A stretch of DNA of 64,000 bases from Caryophanales bacterium UBA2289 (GCA_002345505.1 DDWJ01000001.1:117104-181103), one strand, 5' to 3'; counted from the stretch's first letter, positions 8,852-18,267 are shown. The notes: a model not told the origin generated them from the sequence alone. A program made the numbers and translations.

Positions 8852-9946
8852 CTAGCTTCTTAACTTACTAATGTCATCAATTATCTTTTCACACATTTTC
8901 ATCGAAAGATCAAATTCTTTAGCTAAATCAATTAAAACCTTCTTATCTGGATTTCCTTCTCCTAACACGGTCATTTCATGTTCAAATTTTTCTTTTGTTT
9001 TCGTGATGTCATAAAAAGGAGAGATTCTATAACCTTTTAAATCTTCATCATACAAAAAAGCAAAATTCTTCCCGTGATCATCCTTATTTTCATAAATAAC
9101 ATTAAAACACATTCTTCTAAAGGCTTCATACAAATCTTCTTTTTTTACACAAATCTTTTTTATGACTTGAAACAAATGCATATAATCTAGCGAAGGTATT
9201 CTATGGGTAGTTTCTAAAAGCGATGATAATGAAACCATATGGACTCTTCTGCTATCTGTTCTATCAAAACGCTTCGCTCCAAAATACCCACTACACCTTT
9301 TTGATGGAAATAACTTAAATTCATTTACATCAATTCCTACACTTTTCGCATCAATATTTGCTTGATACTCCAGTTTCCCTATTTCCAATGGATCCATTGA
9401 TGATGGAAACTTAATAATCCATTCTTCCTTTTCTATATTCACATGAACCTTTGGTCTAGCGCCACCACTTGCGCCACCCAGCTCATATATTAAGTCGAAA
9501 TCTGAAACCCCGTTATTACTTCCCAGTATCTTTTTAGTCTCTTGAGCCAATTGATCTAAATTCAAGTAATCTTTCGTTTTACTATCACTTTGAGTAGGGA
9601 TATAACAAAGCGCACCTAATCCATTCCCACTTAAAAGTGATAATTTACTTAAACTCGAAATCGAATCAAAATTTAAACCTCTCTTTAATAACATCCTTCT
9701 CACTAATAACTCACCCCAACCATCTGGTAAAGAGTCATTAAAAACACCAAACAAACCTCCAAAATACTCTGATTTAGATATAAAAACCTTATCTTCTAAA
9801 GGCAAAGAAAAAGGTGAGATTGAAAACCCCTTTAAAATCCAATCTCTATCATATTGAAATGCAATTTCACCATTAACTAATTCTTCTAAGTAACCAACAA
9901 CTAAATCATTATATTTCACTGTTAATCTCTTTACATTTAAATTCAT
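8852..9946 (-). CDS. hipA: HipA-like toxin kinase
   Basis: Serine/threonine kinase toxin family member of 364 residues. The N-terminal couple_hipA region has VGYLEELVNGEIAFQYDRDW and LPDGWGELLVRRML. The kinase domain has a glycine-rich loop (ELGGASGGARPKVHV), the catalytic/metal segment NKDDHGKNFAFL and the ISPFYDIT motif that corresponds to the DFG-like site. E. coli HipA phosphorylates glutamyl-tRNA synthetase and causes growth arrest; the target here is unknown. It overlaps the upstream antitoxin gene by 4 bases. It is shorter than E. coli HipA (440 residues) but has both domains, so it looks intact. Confidence 0.9.
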   Translation of the reverse strand: MNLNVKRLTVKYNDLVVGYLEELVNGEIAFQYDRDWILKGFSISPFSLPLEDKVFISKSEYFGGLFGVFNDSLPDGWGELLVRRMLLKRGLNFDSISSLSKLSLLSGNGLGALCYIPTQSDSKTKDYLNLDQLAQETKKILGSNNGVSDFDLIYELGGASGGARPKVHVNIEKEEWIIKFPSSMDPLEIGKLEYQANIDAKSVGIDVNEFKLFPSKRCSGYFGAKRFDRTDSRRVHMVSLSSLLETTHRIPSLDYMHLFQVIKKICVKKEDLYEAFRRMCFNVIYENKDDHGKNFAFLYDEDLKGYRISPFYDITKTKEKFEHEMTVLGEGNPDKKVLIDLAKEFDLSMKMCEKIIDDISKLRS

Positions 9947-10224
9947 CTTCTAATATCCTTTACAATTGGATTTTTAAATAAACAATAAAAATCCTCCAAA
10001 CAACCAATAACAGAACTAATACTAAGCAAAGAGTATAAAGATATTTCTCCTGTTGACTCAAATCTTCTAATTGATGCATAAGAAACCCCAGAACGGATCG
10101 CTAAATCTTTTTGGGTTACTCCAAACTCCTTCCTTCTTAGTTTGAATCTTTTTACAATCTCTTTCTTCATTGCTTGTTCCGTTACTACATTAACAAAACT
10201 ACTGATATCATATTTATTTTCCAT
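9943..10224 (-). CDS. hipB: HipB-like XRE antitoxin
   Basis: Cro/C1-type helix-turn-helix protein of 93 residues. LRRKEFGVTQKDLAIRSGVS and YASIRRFESTGEISLYSLL form the five-helix XRE fold at about residues 29-80. The N-terminal 25 residues may form an extra arm. It precedes and overlaps hipA by 4 bases, the usual antitoxin-first order. Two CTAATATATTAR boxes in its promoter are the probable operators, so the HipB or HipBA complex should repress its own transcription. Confidence 0.88.
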   Translation of the reverse strand: MENKYDISSFVNVVTEQAMKKEIVKRFKLRRKEFGVTQKDLAIRSGVSYASIRRFESTGEISLYSLLSISSVIGCLEDFYCLFKNPIVKDIRR

Positions 10225-10228
10225 ATTA

Positions 10229-10281
10229 CTAATATATTAGCATTTTTATCCATTTTTGTCAAGTTATTGCTAATATATTAA
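10229..10281 (-). promoter_or_regulatory. hipBA promoter with two operator boxes
   Basis: On the minus strand TTGACA (10257-10262), a 17-base spacer and TAATAT (10234-10239) form a strong promoter. Palindromic box 1, CTAATATATTAG (10229-10240), covers the -10. Box 2 (10270-10281) reads CTAATATATTAA and lies upstream of the -35. The centres are 41 bases apart, close to four helical turns, so a bound dimer pair would face the same side of the DNA. Between box 2 and the next gene (10282-10524) I see only AT-rich DNA and no convincing gene. Confidence 0.85.
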
Positions 10282-10524
10282 CTATTTAATTATAACTGTC
10301 TAGTTTTTGAGCTGTAAATAAATACGATGAAATAGCAAAAAGAATCTTAACAGTAACTGAAATTAAAAAAAGATCTAACTCTTGATGCATTAAGTTTGAA
10401 AGAAAAGTATAAACAACTCTTTTATATATATAAATCTCATTCAATAGAAAAAAACTAGATTTTAAAGTATAATGATATAGTAACAATAATCTATAAAAAT
10501 GTACTTAATCAGTGAGGTTTTACT

Positions 10525-11082
10525 ATGAATAAAAGTTATCTTAAAAAAATCTATCGTTATAACGAAGAAAATCAGACTTTCGTTGCCGAAATAAGTCTTG
10601 AATACTATCTTGAACTATTCAACCCTTGGGACGCAGCTTCAATTAAGAAAAAAGATCTTGACCCCGAACTAGTTTCTTATCTTGAAGATGTTTCAGACGA
10701 TATTCCCTTAAAGGAAAAACTAGCAATTGTTTTTGTTATGCCTAAACAAGTTCAAAATGAAGAAATGGAAAATATCTCCAGAGGTGTCTTTGTGGAGTAC
10801 TTCAACTTCCTTATTCACTATAACCGTAAAACTCAAAGAAAATCTCTTAAACAAGCGATTTATTATATTATAACCAGTTTTACATTCGTTGCTTTAGCAT
10901 ACTTCTTAAGAATTGATGACACAATGTTTATCGAAATTCTATCCGAAGGTTTGTTTATCGGTGGTTGGGTCTTTATGTGGGAAGCTATATCAATAATTTT
11001 CTTTAAATCTAGTTTTATTAGAAGACAAAGCAAAAGATACCAAAGATTATCTAATTCAAACATTACTTATGAATATAAATAA
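10525..11082 (+). CDS. Conserved hypothetical protein with two C-terminal TM segments
   Basis: Protein of 185 residues. The soluble N-terminal part contains the block YYLELFNPWDAASIKKKDLDP and the acidic segment SYLEDVSDDIPLKEKLAIVF. I have an impression of a similar pattern in uncharacterised proteins of Firmicutes and Actinobacteria, but cannot verify it. Two hydrophobic segments follow at about residues 113-130 and 137-158, then a basic tail. A GAGG ribosome site lies 11 bases before the ATG. It stands alone, convergent with the P-loop kinase gene and sharing a bidirectional terminator with it. I do not know its function. Confidence 0.7.
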   Translation: MNKSYLKKIYRYNEENQTFVAEISLEYYLELFNPWDAASIKKKDLDPELVSYLEDVSDDIPLKEKLAIVFVMPKQVQNEEMENISRGVFVEYFNFLIHYNRKTQRKSLKQAIYYIITSFTFVALAYFLRIDDTMFIEILSEGLFIGGWVFMWEAISIIFFKSSFIRRQSKRYQRLSNSNITYEYK

Positions 11083-11101
11083 AATTAACTAAACAAATAA
11101 A

Positions 11102-11140
11102 AAGAAGGACTATTTTAAATCAAAATGGTCCTTCTTCTTT
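11102..11140. terminator. Bidirectional terminator
   Basis: A 15-bp stem (11102-11116 with 11122-11136, one G-T pair) with A/T flanks serves the convergent genes on both sides. Confidence 0.85.
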
Positions 11141-11152
11141 TTTATGATTAAC

Positions 11153-11995
11153 TTAATATTTTAAATCTTTAATAATCTCGTTAAAAACTTCATCATAGTC
11201 TTTATCTAAACTAACTATCTTTTTATCAATCTTTATTTTATCTAATACTTCTAATTCGATATTTTGTCTATCTTTAAAATACTTCAACGCTCCATGATAT
11301 CCAACATAACCTTTAACCTTACCATATTTAGTCTCTTCAAAATACTGAGTCACAAGATCTATCCAATCCTTATAAAGGGACTTATCATTAGTTCTTCTTT
11401 CTTCAGTGATTCTTGTTAAAGTATTATCAATATCTAAATGTTTTATATAAATGACCAAAACTTCTATATCTTCTAACACTTCTTGGAATCTCTCGTAATA
11501 TTTAATAATATCTTTCATACTCATATCATACTTCAGCAACAACTCATTTATATGATTTTGCATAAAGATGCATTCAAAAACAAAGGTTTTATCATTGTCT
11601 TTGTTTTCTTCCAAAAATACTTTCCAAAGACTTAGATGTTCTTCTATGAAATCATTAACATCTTCAGTCTTATATATTTCGTATTTAGAACAATAATCAC
11701 CAAAATCTTTTGTCTTAATATCGAGTTTGACCTTTGTGTAAGCTAAATGAAGCTTATCTTCAAACTGCTTTATATTCTCTCTAATACTCTTTTCTAATGA
11801 AGGATACCTATTTATCAACAGATCTAATTCTTCCTTCTTAAGAATTGCTATCCACGCTAAATCAACAGGATGTAAATCCCCTTCATTGTAAATTACAACA
11901 TCCTTATTTAAACTCTTTAAATATTCCGATAATTTTCTCACCATAGTAGTTTTCCCGCTGCCAGGTAAGCCTTCAATAAAATATATCTTTTTCAT
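11153..11995 (-). CDS. P-loop kinase-like protein of a four-gene cassette
   Basis: Predicted ATP-dependent kinase or NTPase of about 280 residues. The N-terminal MKKIYFIEGLPGSGKTTMV holds a clear Walker A motif, and the overall pattern resembles AAA_33/zeta-like small-molecule kinases. A conserved-looking segment NEGDLHPVDLAWIAIL follows the first strand, and a helical lid contains ITEERRTNDKSLYKDW, a possible arginine lid. The ATG at 11995 is preferred over a TTG two codons upstream. It is the last gene of the cassette, 9 bases after the BadF/NAGK kinase. The substrate is unknown; a sugar or nucleoside derivative is possible. Confidence 0.7.
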   Translation of the reverse strand: MKKIYFIEGLPGSGKTTMVRKLSEYLKSLNKDVVIYNEGDLHPVDLAWIAILKKEELDLLINRYPSLEKSIRENIKQFEDKLHLAYTKVKLDIKTKDFGDYCSKYEIYKTEDVNDFIEEHLSLWKVFLEENKDNDKTFVFECIFMQNHINELLLKYDMSMKDIIKYYERFQEVLEDIEVLVIYIKHLDIDNTLTRITEERRTNDKSLYKDWIDLVTQYFEETKYGKVKGYVGYHGALKYFKDRQNIELEVLDKIKIDKKIVSLDKDYDEVFNEIIKDLKY

Positions 11996-12004
11996 AAACA
12001 AATA

Positions 12005-12916
12005 TTATCTTTCAAAAACTTTATTTCTTAAAGCAAGGTAAAAGCAACCTTTAACACTTTTGGTAGACTCTTTTTCTAACTTATATTTGATTCCATAATT
12101 ATTTAACTCGTCAATGAATGATTCCTTAACATATGGAGCGTTATTTAAAAAACTACCTCTCAACCCTACAATCAGGTTTTCTTTATTGGTCATATTACTA
12201 ATAGCTTTAAGAAATAACTTCGCTAACTCTTTACCTTCGTTAATGAACAATTCTCTAGCTTCTTCAAATCCATCGTATGCCAATGAAGCAAAATCTATAG
12301 CATATCCAGCCACAACATCTTTATTAACACCATAAATCCTATCAATAATATTTCTATATTTATCAACACCAAAGAGTTCATATATTTTTCTATCAAAGTC
12401 ACTTATCTCTTCACTCAAATCCCTTCGATTTAAAAACTGCCTAATAGCTTTAATAACAAGATGATAAGAGGAACCTTCGTCACCAATCAAATGGCCATAT
12501 CCGCCGACATATTGAATAATCCCTTCTTCTTCAAAAGCCACAATACTTCCGGTTCCCCCAATTACCAATACTGTATTCTCTTCACTATTTTTCTTAATCG
12601 AATAAAGAGCAATATCAGCGTCCATTACTATAGAACATTCAATGCCAAATAAAGTTTTGATATGATTTTCTATACTCAAGGAAACCTTTTCATCTATAAA
12701 ACCAGCCAATCCAATTATAATGAACTTTATTGACTTATAATCAAAACCAGAAATAAGATTTTTAATACATTCCTCAATATTTTTTATTGACAAGTCAAAG
12801 TCAACAGAAATATTGCATAAACCACTAAAAACTTTTTTTATCTCTCCTCCATTAAAGTCGTATATTAATGCTTCTGTTTTTGTTCCACCGCCATCAATTC
12901 CGATAATATATTGCAT
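12005..12916 (-). CDS. BadF/BadG-type N-acetylglucosamine kinase-like protein
   Basis: Sugar kinase of the ASKHA fold, about 303 residues. YIIGIDGGGTKTEALIYD is the phosphate-1 motif, NTVLVIGGTGSIVAF the phosphate-2 region, and VGGYGHLIGDEGSSYHLV the family's GDEGS block. This layout matches N-acetylglucosamine kinase NAGK/BadF proteins. The start at 12916 has GGAGG five bases upstream; the ATG at 12928 overlaps that site and is rejected. Together with the upstream EamA-type transporter it suggests import and phosphorylation of an amino sugar, which is inference. Confidence 0.82.
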   Translation of the reverse strand: MQYIIGIDGGGTKTEALIYDFNGGEIKKVFSGLCNISVDFDLSIKNIEECIKNLISGFDYKSIKFIIIGLAGFIDEKVSLSIENHIKTLFGIECSIVMDADIALYSIKKNSEENTVLVIGGTGSIVAFEEEGIIQYVGGYGHLIGDEGSSYHLVIKAIRQFLNRRDLSEEISDFDRKIYELFGVDKYRNIIDRIYGVNKDVVAGYAIDFASLAYDGFEEARELFINEGKELAKLFLKAISNMTNKENLIVGLRGSFLNNAPYVKESFIDELNNYGIKYKLEKESTKSVKGCFYLALRNKVFER

Positions 12917-12927
12917 AAAAACCTCCA

Positions 12928-13770
12928 TTAAAAAACTACAATTAAAATTAAACCTAATATAGATAGAATTACTCCAACAGTTCTTTTTATGTTCGATTTT
13001 TCCTTAAGAAAGACAACAGAATGAATAAACAACAGACCTCCACTAAAAGCTTCAATCACAGAAACCGTGATTTCAGAGGAATAAAGAACTGCATAGCCCA
13101 TCAACAACATAGAAGCTGCCACAAAAAAGCCTTGATATATATATAATTTAAAATTCCCCTTATTAATAGAAGGCTTTCTTCGAAATACAAACCAAATTAT
13201 AACTAATGATATTGGCATACTTAAAAAGACTACCACTTCATTAGATGCCAATTGATCCATCAAAATCATTTTAATTATAAAAGGTTTTGCACTACGACAC
13301 ATAACCGATAGTGTTTGTAAAACTATACCTAAAAAGTTTGACTTCTTTTCTTCTAGGCTTTTGAAACGATCAAGTATCAAAATAAGACCGAAAAAGAAGA
13401 TAAAAGTTCCTATAACAACATACCAGTTAAAACTAGAAACACCTAAGCCAATTGAAATTATAAGTACCATTATTACTTTCGACTTACTGATAACATCTGC
13501 TGTATATGCTTTCAAATATTTCAAAGAACTTTGATGAAATAAAATATTAAAGCATTCAAATAAACTGTAGAATAAAATCCACCACCAGGCTTCTCTTTCT
13601 AAGTGCCAATTTCCTAAGGCAAAAACAAGAAGAATTGGCATCACAATAATAATTCTATTCATAGAATGTTTTATTGGATCGCCACTTATTACAATCTTCT
13701 TGTTAAGTAAAGTATCAATAACTTTTGTAAGTGTCAACAAAAAAGCTAACCCGACACCAACCAAATACAT
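12928..13770 (-). CDS. EamA/DMT-type transporter
   Basis: Integral membrane protein of 280 residues with about ten hydrophobic segments in two repeated halves and few charged residues within the segments, which fits the drug/metabolite transporter superfamily. The second half ends with VAASMLLMGYAVLYSSEITVS and ILSILGLILIVVF. It lies 11 bases after the large cassette protein and its stop overlaps the leader of the sugar kinase gene, so the four genes are almost certainly one transcript. Transport direction and substrate are not visible in the sequence. Confidence 0.78.
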   Translation of the reverse strand: MYLVGVGLAFLLTLTKVIDTLLNKKIVISGDPIKHSMNRIIIVMPILLVFALGNWHLEREAWWWILFYSLFECFNILFHQSSLKYLKAYTADVISKSKVIMVLIISIGLGVSSFNWYVVIGTFIFFFGLILILDRFKSLEEKKSNFLGIVLQTLSVMCRSAKPFIIKMILMDQLASNEVVVFLSMPISLVIIWFVFRRKPSINKGNFKLYIYQGFFVAASMLLMGYAVLYSSEITVSVIEAFSGGLLFIHSVVFLKEKSNIKRTVGVILSILGLILIVVF

Positions 13771-13781
13771 AAATTCGACCT

Positions 13782-15935
13782 CTATTCTTTGTTCTTTTTT
13801 ACTATGTGTTTATAAACGTTATATCCCAATGCTGCTAAAGGTATTAAAGAAGATAGAGTAAAAGCTATATAATCAGTAAATATTTTATTCACAAATATTC
13901 CAAAACCAACCTCATCTATAATAAAGACCATTGCTAGAATAAAAATAAAATATATGAAAATAGAACTAAACAAATGATATTTGTATAAATTCTCTTTTTT
14001 TAAAACTTTTGCTAAAGAATTTTTTTGGTTTTTGATTAAATCTGTTTTTTCGGAATTTTCAATCCTCAATTCTTCTAGAAGATTTGAAGTATTATTGTTT
14101 ATTGAACTCTGTCTTAAAGAGAAAAATGAACTTTTAACCAAAGACAGTATTTCGTCAGTTGGAAAATCAATAATATCTTCAAACAAAGTGCAAACCGCAA
14201 TTGATTTAGCGATTGTTACAATATCAAAATTATTTTTACTTCCAAATGTATAAAAAATATTCTTGCGAAGTAAATGTGTGCTAGCAAAAATATGTTTTTC
14301 AAATCTATCCCAAAGTTGTTTACTTAAAATATCTTTATAACCGTTATTATAAACATTCATTAAACCTAAGGTAATTGTTGCTGAAGTTGAATAATCAATC
14401 CAAATATAGTCTCTACTTCTATCTAGTATTTGATTAATACTATCTTCAAGAACGGCCTCAAGTTTGTACAAATCAGCAACAATTATAACATTGAGTAATG
14501 AAATTTCATTTGGACTATCTCCCAAAATAAAATCTATTTCCGACTGTAATTTTTCGGTTAAAAACTCATTTAACTCAAATCCACACATCTTGAGATAAAT
14601 ACATCCGGTTATGAAATCAAAAGAACTGACATTGTTAATTTTTTGGAATATCCATGATTTTGTCTCACTCAATTGATTATCTTCACAACCTTGACAGTTA
14701 GTTATTAACCATAACTTTGCGCAAGTCGCTCCAAATGTTTCATCATATGAACCATTCTTATCTTTACTCTTGACATATTCGAGCGTTTTCTTCAAACTAC
14801 GGCGATTATATCTTTTTGAAAAATCTTTTTGTAAACGAAACAAAACCTGCAAGACTTCAATAGTCTTCCAAAAACTGTTTTCGATATATCCTTTATGATT
14901 TTCATGTAATTCTTTTTGAATAAAATATTCAATATCCTGAATATATTTACTCATTGAATTACTAGAGCCATATAAAGAAAAATTATTCGCAACTTCTCTC
15001 CCCTTCATATCAATAATTTTCAAATCAATTGAATCGCACATCTCACACATGTCATGTGGTAGATCGCCATAAGAAACTTTAGGGCTTAAAATTATATAAG
15101 AATGAACGTTATTGTTTATGTTCTTTTTTAATACACTTTTATGTTTATCTAACAAGTAAGTTTTAAAATATATTTTATTTAGTTCTAAAGCTTTTAACAG
15201 GTACTTAAAACTAATATCTTCTTCAGCATCGGTAGCGATAATTCCAATATATTCTTCATTTGCTACTGAACTAATTATCATATTGAAAAAAAGTTCATGA
15301 TGTTTTTGCCAATCCAACATAATTGAACAGCAAAATATATTTGCTGTTTTTGATTTTATAAGTAAAGAATTATTATTGTTTTTGTCAATAACTAAACTTT
15401 CCCATAAGCTTCTTTGATCTACTTGATGGTAATGCCAATATAATCCCTCAATATTTTTTGAAACCTTTGAGTTATAATCTATTCTTTTTATATCAATCTC
15501 GTTTGGAAAGATAAATAATGAATTTGATTCGTAAAATGGTTCTACAAACAATTCGCCAAGATTAGAGTCATCATTCCTTTTTATCGGAGTGACAGTCCCA
15601 AATTTTTCAGGTATAAAATTATATATCTCTATTTCTTCACTCATTTTTAATTGACTAAAAACTAATAAACCACGGTGTTTATCTAAGTGAGATTCTAATA
15701 CTAACCTAAACTCATCTGAATAAATGACATTTTTAATAAAGTTGTCACTCAAAGCATTAGTTGAAATAACAATGGTATCGAAATCATTAGATTCAATATC
15801 TGGAACTAATGAACTAATATTGTTTGAAGTATAAAGCTTATATTCAAACCCCATTTCATCGAGCAGCTTTCTGTTATCTGCAAAGTCATAATGTAACATT
15901 TCATTGCGATTTTGAATCAAGCAAATTCTAAACAT
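13782..15935 (-). CDS. Large multi-domain protein of unknown function with C-terminal TM pair
   Basis: Protein of 717 residues that I do not recognise. Residues 1-110 read like an alpha/beta amidotransferase-type or flavodoxin-type fold (MFRICLIQNRNEMLHY, DTIVISTNALS, RGLLVFSQLK), but no catalytic Cys-His-Glu triad is visible. A second alpha/beta segment appears near 225-310 (YIGIIATDAEED, SYIILSPKVSYGDLP). Residues 340-610 are all-helical, and GSYDETFGATCAKLWL resembles the repeats of alpha/alpha-toroid proteins. A charged coiled coil at about 620-650 precedes two TM helices at about 655-675 and 685-708 with a basic tail. It is the first gene of the cassette, with an AGGAGGT ribosome site. 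Codon use looks more AT-rich than its neighbours, a possible sign of transfer. Confidence 0.75.
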   Translation of the reverse strand: MFRICLIQNRNEMLHYDFADNRKLLDEMGFEYKLYTSNNISSLVPDIESNDFDTIVISTNALSDNFIKNVIYSDEFRLVLESHLDKHRGLLVFSQLKMSEEIEIYNFIPEKFGTVTPIKRNDDSNLGELFVEPFYESNSLFIFPNEIDIKRIDYNSKVSKNIEGLYWHYHQVDQRSLWESLVIDKNNNNSLLIKSKTANIFCCSIMLDWQKHHELFFNMIISSVANEEYIGIIATDAEEDISFKYLLKALELNKIYFKTYLLDKHKSVLKKNINNNVHSYIILSPKVSYGDLPHDMCEMCDSIDLKIIDMKGREVANNFSLYGSSNSMSKYIQDIEYFIQKELHENHKGYIENSFWKTIEVLQVLFRLQKDFSKRYNRRSLKKTLEYVKSKDKNGSYDETFGATCAKLWLITNCQGCEDNQLSETKSWIFQKINNVSSFDFITGCIYLKMCGFELNEFLTEKLQSEIDFILGDSPNEISLLNVIIVADLYKLEAVLEDSINQILDRSRDYIWIDYSTSATITLGLMNVYNNGYKDILSKQLWDRFEKHIFASTHLLRKNIFYTFGSKNNFDIVTIAKSIAVCTLFEDIIDFPTDEILSLVKSSFFSLRQSSINNNTSNLLEELRIENSEKTDLIKNQKNSLAKVLKKENLYKYHLFSSIFIYFIFILAMVFIIDEVGFGIFVNKIFTDYIAFTLSSLIPLAALGYNVYKHIVKKNKE

Positions 15936-16265
15936 TCCAACCTCCTACAAGTCTAAAACACATAATAAAATAGTAACAGTTATTTATTTAATTTTCAACA
16001 CTTTCAAAAAAATAATATAATTTTTTAACAAGGATAGAATATAAATTAACTAATAAAAAAAATTACAAAATTTCCACCTTTAAGTATTTATATAACTAAA
16101 AATTGTCAAATTTCACTCGTTGGATTTATATATTTGTGTTTGATTAAGTCAAATTTATATTCAAAATTTAAAACGTTACTGTTTACGCTATCTCTCACTC
16201 ATCTTCAAATATGTTTAAAAAGTATTGACACCGCTTACATTCATATGATCGTATATCTATATATT
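15936..16265. other. AT-rich intergenic region between divergent units
   Basis: About 330 bases without a gene, between the cassette (minus) and tetR (plus). It holds long A/T runs and a 15-base imperfect dyad TTTGATTAAGTCAAA at 16139-16153. The cassette promoter should lie here, but I find no clear consensus match. Confidence 0.4.
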
Positions 16266-16282
16266 TGATAGTCTGACTATCA
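16235..16282 (+). promoter_or_regulatory. tetR promoter and operator
   Basis: TGATAGTC-T-GACTATCA at 16266-16282 is a perfect inverted repeat 15 bases upstream of the tetR start, a typical TetR autoregulatory site. A possible promoter is TTACAT (16235-16240), 17 bases, TATATA (16258-16263). A better -35 match, TTGACA (16225-16230), is not well spaced to any -10. Confidence 0.65.
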
Positions 16283-16297
16283 TTAATGGAGGTTATC

Positions 16298-16912
16298 ATG
16301 AAAACATTAAAACAAGCTAAATACGATTTAGTTATTGAAAACATAAAAAATCTAATCTTAGAAAAAGGGATTAACACCCTTACTATTACTGACATCGCTA
16401 AAGAAATCGGTATTGGTGAAGCAACGATTTATCGTTACTTTAACACCAAAGTCAATCTAGCCATTGAAATCGGAATTAAATTATGGGAAGAAATCTATCA
16501 AACCCTTAAAAATCAACCAAAACAAGCATCGGGGTATGAAAACATCGCCCAATTCTTTAATTACTTTAACTTCGGTTTTTCAAATAATCGTTCTGTATTT
16601 AAATTCTTACAACAATTTGACAATTTAATGCTTACTGAAAAAGTTGATAAGGAACTCTTAAGTCGATATGATGATGTTCTCCAACAAATTAAAGTTATCT
16701 ATGATGAATATTTTAAAATGGGGTTAGATGATAATACAATTAAAGTTTTAGATAAAGATGCTTTTTATTATACAACAACTCACATGCTACTAGGGATTTG
16801 TTACCGCGCCGCTAATCAAAGTCAAATTCTTAAATCTGATGAATTAATAAATGACTCGACACAAATTAATATGGCAATAGAAATTTGCCTAAATTACATA
16901 AGGAGAAAATAA
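16298..16912 (+). CDS. TetR-family transcriptional regulator
   Basis: Regulator of about 204 residues. The N-terminal helix-turn-helix ITDIAKEIGIGEATIYRYFNTK is a clear TetR_N domain and the rest is an all-helical ligand domain. The start at 16298 is chosen because GGAGGT lies 4 bases upstream; an ATG at 16286 overlaps that site. It shares one base with the MFS transporter gene (TAATG), so regulator, transporter and the GT-B-like gene form one operon. The palindrome at 16266-16282 is its probable operator. The ligand is unknown, possibly the transported compound. Confidence 0.9.
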   Translation: MKTLKQAKYDLVIENIKNLILEKGINTLTITDIAKEIGIGEATIYRYFNTKVNLAIEIGIKLWEEIYQTLKNQPKQASGYENIAQFFNYFNFGFSNNRSVFKFLQQFDNLMLTEKVDKELLSRYDDVLQQIKVIYDEYFKMGLDDNTIKVLDKDAFYYTTTHMLLGICYRAANQSQILKSDELINDSTQINMAIEICLNYIRRK

Positions 16913-18267
16913 TGAAAAAAGTTACAAAAGGAAAAATGTGGGTTTTCGCCATTGGCCAACTCGGATGGTCAATCTTAGGCGGAATTATTACTAGTTGGTT
17001 GGTTTACTTCTACCAACCTGACCAAGAAACAATTGCTCTTGGACATAAACTATATGTTTCTCAAGGCGCAGTTATCTTTGGTGTTATTACTATTGTTGGT
17101 CTTGTGACCATGATCGCAAGAATCTTTGATGCTTTCACAGATCCATTAATCGCATCACTTTCAGACAGATCAAAACATAAACTCGGACGAAGAATACCGT
17201 TTTTAAGATACGCAGCTTTTCCTTTTGCGTTTGTGACTGTTTTAATCTTTCTTGCACCAACTGGTGAAGTAAGTTTGATAAACAATTTATGGTTCGCTTT
17301 AACCCTAATACTTTTCTATTTATTCATGACACTTTACTGTACACCATATAACGCATTAATCCCAGAACTAGGGAAAACCCAGAATGATAAAATCAATATC
17401 TCAACATTCATTTCAATTACTTTTATTCTCGGTACAGCTTTAGCTTATGGAGCGCCTTTTATTTGGGATATCTTTATCGCTTCTGGTATTGAAAGAATGA
17501 CTGCGATTAGAATTACTTTTGGTATTTTAGCTGCCTTAGCTTTAGTCTTTATGTTAATTCCTGCCTTCTTTATCAAAGAAAGAGATTACTCAGAATGTAT
17601 CCCTTCAAAATCAAAGACTTTTGAATCATTAATTAAAACATTCAAAAACAAAAGTTTTAAAATCTTTGTTTTATCAGATGTCTTCTACTTTCTAGCACTT
17701 ACTTTATTTCAAACCGGATTACCTTTCTTCGTAGTAAGTCTTTTAGGACTAGAAGAATCAATGATTACTGTATTATTCATTCTTATGACTTTCACTTCTT
17801 TCTTATTCTATTTGCCAGTTAATATCCTCGCAAAAAGAATGGGTAAGAAAAAACTAGTAGTCATCGGTTTTTCAATCTTTGCTTTAGTCTTCTTCTTTGC
17901 TTCATTCTTAGGTAAATACGGCTTCTCACCTTCAGCGCAAGGGATTTTACTATCAGTAACCGCTGCTATTCCAATGGCAATCTTAGGAATTCTGCCACAA
18001 GCAATCGTTGCGGATATCGCTCAAGCTGAAAGTAAAACAACAGGTGAAAACCGTGAAGGCATGTTCTTCGCTGCTAGAACCTTTTCTTTTAAACTCGGTC
18101 AATCAGTTTCTTTATTACTATTCACTTCCTTAGCCACAATTAAACCAGAAATTGGTTTAGGTTATAGAATTGCCCTTCTAGTCGCTGTGTTCTTTACTCT
18201 TGCTGGTGCTTTAGTTTTAACTAGATACCAAGAAAAAGCTACTTTAAAATTATTAGAGGATAACTAA
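16912..18267 (+). CDS. GPH-type MFS sugar/cation symporter
   Basis: Membrane transporter of about 451 residues with twelve predicted TM segments. The family motif DAFTDPLIASLSDRS followed by KLGRRIPFLRYAAFP is characteristic of glycoside-pentoside-hexuronide (MelB/YicJ-type) symporters in the major facilitator superfamily. AGGAG lies 6 bases before the ATG at 16912. It sits between tetR and the GT-B-like gene in a tight operon. Related proteins import sugars with Na+ or H+, but some carry lipids (MFSD2 type). A lipid or glycolipid cargo is worth considering because of the next gene. Confidence 0.86.
   Translation: MKKVTKGKMWVFAIGQLGWSILGGIITSWLVYFYQPDQETIALGHKLYVSQGAVIFGVITIVGLVTMIARIFDAFTDPLIASLSDRSKHKLGRRIPFLRYAAFPFAFVTVLIFLAPTGEVSLINNLWFALTLILFYLFMTLYCTPYNALIPELGKTQNDKINISTFISITFILGTALAYGAPFIWDIFIASGIERMTAIRITFGILAALALVFMLIPAFFIKERDYSECIPSKSKTFESLIKTFKNKSFKIFVLSDVFYFLALTLFQTGLPFFVVSLLGLEESMITVLFILMTFTSFLFYLPVNILAKRMGKKKLVVIGFSIFALVFFFASFLGKYGFSPSAQGILLSVTAAIPMAILGILPQAIVADIAQAESKTTGENREGMFFAARTFSFKLGQSVSLLLFTSLATIKPEIGLGYRIALLVAVFFTLAGALVLTRYQEKATLKLLEDN

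Noticed and set aside
10286..10486. Minus-strand frame of 66 codons upstream of hipB
   Set aside because: No ribosome site and only AT-rich, low-complexity composition. It lies where the hipBA promoter and the divergent gene's leader are expected.
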